A stretch of 64,000 nucleotides of DNA, taken from contig JAIBDT010000001.1 of assembly GCA_024686085.1 (NCBI GenBank), positions 1 to 64,000 on the forward strand. The letters are read 5' to 3'. Below, one piece after another: positions 59,841 through 64,000 of this stretch (positions are counted from its first letter, which is position 1; every line of letters begins with the position of its first letter). A program made the translations under genes and the position numbers. Under the pieces are notes generated by a model. It saw nothing but the letters and a program-made list of their open reading frames with translations, was not told the origin of the DNA and ran no database searches. This stretch comes from Loktanella sp. (GTDB lineage Bacteria; Pseudomonadota; Alphaproteobacteria; Rhodobacterales; Rhodobacteraceae).

Positions 59841-60803
59841 ATGGGTTTGGTCGAAGCATGGGGCGGCAACGCTTTTGGATGGTTTTTTGCGAATCTGATT
59901 GAAGCGCCATACAACCTTTTCTACGCATTACTACACCCAAGCGCATGGTTGGCATGGGTGCCACACATGCAGCTGAATGGTCGCATCGAAGACACTGCAG
60001 TGGCGGAATCCTTGATCCGTTTCATGTATTACGGCGCCTCGTGGGAGCTGTTCTTCGTCCTCTTTTTCTTGTTCCTCGTCGTTACTGTCGTCGGCCTGTT
60101 GAACAACCTCGTTATGTGGTCTTGCGTCCGCGGGTTAGAAGCGATGGCCAACTGGATCGGTCGCGTGGCAGCATGGTTCGGCCTGATTATGGTTCTCCAG
60201 CAAATCTTGATCATCTTCATGCAGCGGGTTTTCGCGGTTGCAGAAATTTCGCTTGGATTTGGCATGACTTTTACCAAAGACGTTAGTTGGTGGTCTGAAG
60301 AGCTGAAGCTTTATAACGCGATGATCGTTTGTTTGTGTGTCACCTACACCTTTGTCCAGGGCGGACATGTACGGGTCGATTTGGTGTATTCGGTCGTCAG
60401 CTACCGCACGAAACGTATCATCGACATGTTTGGTAGCATGATCTTCATGGTGCCTGCGGCGCTGGTCACTTACTTTTACGGTTGGTTCTTCTTGTGGCGC
60501 ACATTAGTAACGCCGCCGTTCTCTGCGTCCGACACTTTTAAAGACCTTGATAAGCTACTGATCAAAGCCCGCGCATTGCGTTGGAATGTCGAGACGATTG
60601 GTTTTTCACCAAACGGCTTTAACGGCTACTTCCTTTTCAAGGTATTACTGGTCGTCTTCACATTGCTGGTGATTCTGCAGGCCATTGCATTCTTTTACCG
60701 CTCGTTCTTGGAGCTCAAAGAAGGCCCTGCCAGCGAGGGTCGCTATTTAGATAAAGACGTGTTGGGCGATCCCATCGCCGAGCAAGCAGCTCAGATACAC
60801 TAA
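59841..60803 (+). CDS. TRAP transporter small permease (DctQ)
   Basis: Multi-TM; FVQGGHVRVDLVYSVVSYRTKRIIDMFGSMIF. Confidence 0.88.
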   Translation: MGLVEAWGGNAFGWFFANLIEAPYNLFYALLHPSAWLAWVPHMQLNGRIEDTAVAESLIRFMYYGASWELFFVLFFLFLVVTVVGLLNNLVMWSCVRGLEAMANWIGRVAAWFGLIMVLQQILIIFMQRVFAVAEISLGFGMTFTKDVSWWSEELKLYNAMIVCLCVTYTFVQGGHVRVDLVYSVVSYRTKRIIDMFGSMIFMVPAALVTYFYGWFFLWRTLVTPPFSASDTFKDLDKLLIKARALRWNVETIGFSPNGFNGYFLFKVLLVVFTLLVILQAIAFFYRSFLELKEGPASEGRYLDKDVLGDPIAEQAAQIH

Positions 60804-60821
60804 GACAGGACGGGTAAACTT

Positions 60822-63176
60822 ATGCTTTTCGGATTAGATGGCGTCGAAATCGGCCTGATCATTGTGTTCCTGACGCTTTTTGCGGGAATTCTATCGGGCT
60901 TTCCTGTCGCGTTTGCGATTTCTGGTTCTGCGGTTATCACCTTTGCGGTGATTGCAGCTTTGGACAGTAATGGCTTACTGACACACATGGCAGTCGATAC
61001 GGACTCGGCTGAATATGCTGCGTTAATTGCGGAAGGGGTAAGGGCGGATGTGATTTCGCTGTTCAGATACCCTGATTTGCCACGCGAAGCCCAAGCGCTG
61101 TTCCCGCAGGGCTGGGAATACGCGATGGACCGCAACGTCGGTTTCTTGGTCAATCGCATGAACGAACGGGTTTTGGCGGGCCAGTCGATTGAAACGCTAT
61201 TGGCTGTGTTGATGTTTGTCATGATGGGGATCGTCTTGGAACGGTCGCGCATCGCGGACGAATTGCTGACAACGATGGCCAAGGTATTTGGCCCGTTGCC
61301 GGGTGGTCTGGCTGTGTCGATCGTTATCGTGGGCGCGTTCTTGGCAGCCTCAACAGGTATCGTGGGCGCGACTGTTGTGACCATGGGGCTGTTGGCGCTG
61401 CCAACGATGTTGAAAAACGGCTACTCGCCTGAGCTATCGACAGGTGTTATTGCAGCTTCTGGGACCTTGGGACAGATCATTCCGCCATCAATCGTGATTG
61501 TTCTATTGGGCACTTTGGCTGGCGACTTGTATTCCGCTGCACAAGAAGATCGTGCGCAATTGGCAGGTTGCTCGGACGCTTTGACATATCTGGGCGAGCC
61601 AGCCGTTGTTTCGGTCGGCACTTTGTTTCAAGCCGCCTTGCTTCCCGGCATTCTTTTGGCATTCCTATACGCCGCTTATGCGTTCGTTTATGCGCTGTTT
61701 AACCCTTCCAAAGCACCGCCCGTTCGTATGGGTCACACTGGCAATGCCGAGGTGATCCCTGTGCGCGAGGGCTTGTTCTGGATGCTGGGTGTGCCAGTTG
61801 TGTTGCTTGGCTTGTTTATTGGTCTGGGCCAAGTGGGCGTCGTGGGAAGCCAGTCCATCATCGTAGATAGCTTTACCGACACAGGGGAGGCTGCATCATT
61901 ACGAACGCGTGTCAGCGAAGAATGTGCGATTTCGATGCAAGAGCTTCACGGCCAAGAAAAGTGGGACCAAGCGGTCGCAGAGCAACAGGCGATCAATGAC
62001 GCAGGTGGCGTCGAGCAGGGCCGCGCCCTGAGCGATGACGAGCAGGCGACACTTGTCCTTGAAAAGATTGCTGATGCTCCGAAGCTTGGCACGGGTCTGG
62101 GCATCATGGCGCTGTTGCTGGGCATGATGTTCGCCTTGGCACGTGGTGTCGCCCCGAGTGCGGATCATACGCCGTTGATTGTTGGGATCATGGGAATCTT
62201 AATGATGCTGGCGGTGGACGCGCTGTTTGTCAGTGCGGTTACAACCCCCGGTACGACCTTTATGCTGATCCTGATCCCGTTGTTGGTTATTGGGTATGGC
62301 GCACGCAAAGCGGTGACAATGCTGGGGCGCAACGAGATTTTGCGCGTCGTATTCCCGCCGCTGGTCCTGATCGTCGCCGTTCTTGGGTCAATTATGGGAG
62401 GGGTCACCAACCCAACGCCTGCCGCTGCTTTGGGTGCAGGTGGTGCGATTTTGCTGGCAACATACCGCAAGCTGAAAGACGAGCGCCGTTCTGGCAAAAT
62501 GGTGGTCTATACGGCCCTGTCGATTGCCGTGATGCTGATCGTTGGTATCAACTTTGACATGCGCATGGGCCAAGAGAACGTCCTGATGGAAAACCGCATC
62601 GCGTTCCTCGTTGCGTTGGGTTGTTTCTTATTCGCAATGTTTGGTCTGTTGTGGTCATGCTGGACCTTGTTCTTGGGCGGTGTTCTGTCGCCGGTAGTCC
62701 GTGAAACGGCGAAAGTCACATCAATGGTCTTCACCATTTTGATCGGGTCTCAATTGTTGAACCTTGTACTTATATCATTTGGTGGCGAGCATTACATCCA
62801 GCAGTTCCTGCGTTCTTTCGATAACGAATGGACCGTCTTCTTGTTGGTCATGCTTGTGCTGTTTATCTTGGGTTTTGTTTTGGACTTCCTCGAGATCATC
62901 TACATCGTGATCCCGATTGTCGGCCCTGTGATTTATGGCGGGACGTTTGATCCAAAGTGGGTCACTATCATGATCGCCGTAAACTTACAGACATCATTCT
63001 TGACCCCGCCATTTGGCTTTGCTCTGTTCTACCTACGTGGTGTCGCCCCAAAGGAAATCACCACGGGTCAGATTTATCGGGGCGTTTTGCCGTTCATTGG
63101 AATTCAGGTTGCTGGCTTATTGCTGCTTGCCCTTGTTCCAGGCTTTGTGACAATCCTGCCGAATTTGTTGAACTAA
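60822..63176 (+). CDS. TRAP transporter large permease (DctM), 784 aa
   Basis: FVMMGIVLERSRIADELLTTMAKVFGPLPGGLAVSIVIVGAFLAASTGIVGATVVTMGLLALPTML. Confidence 0.93.
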   Translation: MLFGLDGVEIGLIIVFLTLFAGILSGFPVAFAISGSAVITFAVIAALDSNGLLTHMAVDTDSAEYAALIAEGVRADVISLFRYPDLPREAQALFPQGWEYAMDRNVGFLVNRMNERVLAGQSIETLLAVLMFVMMGIVLERSRIADELLTTMAKVFGPLPGGLAVSIVIVGAFLAASTGIVGATVVTMGLLALPTMLKNGYSPELSTGVIAASGTLGQIIPPSIVIVLLGTLAGDLYSAAQEDRAQLAGCSDALTYLGEPAVVSVGTLFQAALLPGILLAFLYAAYAFVYALFNPSKAPPVRMGHTGNAEVIPVREGLFWMLGVPVVLLGLFIGLGQVGVVGSQSIIVDSFTDTGEAASLRTRVSEECAISMQELHGQEKWDQAVAEQQAINDAGGVEQGRALSDDEQATLVLEKIADAPKLGTGLGIMALLLGMMFALARGVAPSADHTPLIVGIMGILMMLAVDALFVSAVTTPGTTFMLILIPLLVIGYGARKAVTMLGRNEILRVVFPPLVLIVAVLGSIMGGVTNPTPAAALGAGGAILLATYRKLKDERRSGKMVVYTALSIAVMLIVGINFDMRMGQENVLMENRIAFLVALGCFLFAMFGLLWSCWTLFLGGVLSPVVRETAKVTSMVFTILIGSQLLNLVLISFGGEHYIQQFLRSFDNEWTVFLLVMLVLFILGFVLDFLEIIYIVIPIVGPVIYGGTFDPKWVTIMIAVNLQTSFLTPPFGFALFYLRGVAPKEITTGQIYRGVLPFIGIQVAGLLLLALVPGFVTILPNLLN

Positions 63177-63197
63177 GGCGAAGGCAACTTATTGAAA

Positions 63198-63228
63198 AGA
63201 AAGGGCAGCGATTTCGCTGCCCTTTCTT
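63198..63228. terminator. Terminator between TRAP operon and bpt
   Basis: AGAAAGGGCAGCG-ATTT-CGCTGCCCTTTCT. Confidence 0.8.
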
Positions 63229-64000
63229 ATTTCTCATTTGCTGGTAGCCCATCTGGCAGTGATATCCTTGCGACCTGTTCCGCAATGGGCGGTGTCGACA
63301 AAGGATGCAGGGCCGCGTGATAGTCATCAGGCGAGCCGATTGGGGACCAAGTCCGGTCTTGGTAGACTTCGACACCCTTAAACTTCGCTTTATAGTCCAT
63401 CTTAGCACTGCCTGGCACCCAATAGCCCAGGTAGACGTAAGGCAGGCCAAGGCCACGTGCGATCTCAATATGATCAAGTATTATGTAAGTTCCAAGACTG
63501 TCTTTCTCGCGGGTTGGGTCAAAGAATGAATAGACCATTGATAGACCGTCATCGAGGACATCAGTCAGGCAAACAGCAGCCAACGCATTGTTGGGGCTGG
63601 GCGTCCGGTATTCGATCAATCGTGTGCGAATAGGCGTCTCTTCGACCATTGCTGCAAATTCGAACATGTCCATATCGGCCATCCCGCCTGTCGCGTGGCG
63701 ACCACCAAGATAGGTACGAAAAAGATCGTACTGTTCCTCTGTCGCCCAAGGAGACGTAGCGCGACGTTGCAGCGAGCCATTCTTTTTGCCGACACGTTTC
63801 TGGCTACGCGTGGGGGCAAAGTCACTGACTTTGATCCGCGCCGAAAGACACGCTGAACATTGCGCGCATGACGGCCGATAAAGGACGTTTTGTGAACGGC
63901 GAAACCCTTGCTTCGACAAGGAATCATTAAGCTGCGGGGCCGCTTCACCTTGCAACGCAGTAAAGAGCTTCCTTTCCATCCGGCCGTCGAGATAGGGGCA
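63227..64000 (-). CDS. bpt: Aspartate/glutamate leucyltransferase (runs off window end)
   Basis: [56 protein letters not shown]; frame continues upstream of 63979 to the edge. Confidence 0.92.
   Translation of the reverse strand, partial: CPYLDGRMERKLFTALQGEAAPQLNDSLSKQGFRRSQNVLYRPSCAQCSACLSARIKVSDFAPTRSQKRVGKKNGSLQRRATSPWATEEQYDLFRTYLGGRHATGGMADMDMFEFAAMVEETPIRTRLIEYRTPSPNNALAAVCLTDVLDDGLSMVYSFFDPTREKDSLGTYIILDHIEIARGLGLPYVYLGYWVPGSAKMDYKAKFKGVEVYQDRTWSPIGSPDDYHAALHPLSTPPIAEQVARISLPDGLPANEK

Noticed and set aside
58675-59964. 429-aa ORF on - strand across the TRAP substrate-binding gene
   Set aside because: Antisense to a clear DctP homolog with signal peptide; no recognisable domain.

Overview
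The window is about 64 kb of chromosome from a Roseobacter-group alphaproteobacterium (Rhodobacteraceae); this is judged from gene content and protein motifs, and the exact genus is not determined. Most of it is core genome: acnA (partial), purB, glnB-glnA, tig, rpsF-rpsR-rplI, fabD-fabG-acpP-fabF-mltG, cysE, pdhABC, a class I aldolase gene, pgk, ilvBH, a TRAP transporter and bpt (partial). Four blocks stand out. (1) A quorum-sensing locus: an HTH-less LuxR paralog divergent from a full-length luxR-luxI pair. (2) The DMSP lyase gene dddP, next to a DUF3445 gene disrupted by a 7-bp tandem duplication. (3) A complete RcGTA-type gene transfer agent cluster (g1 to g15, about 25.2-39.1 kb) whose large terminase gene carries an in-frame TAA. 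(4) Short regulatory structures absent from the ORF track: an ilvB attenuator with a 15-aa branched-chain-rich leader peptide, a hairpin over the aldolase Shine-Dalgarno, and three intergenic TTAA-N7-TTAA (CtrA-type) motifs. I found no CRISPR array, IS element or rRNA. No wholly new system is evident. The best candidates for follow-up are the possibly crippled GTA, the QS locus with an anti-activator-like LuxR, and the attenuator and hairpin elements.
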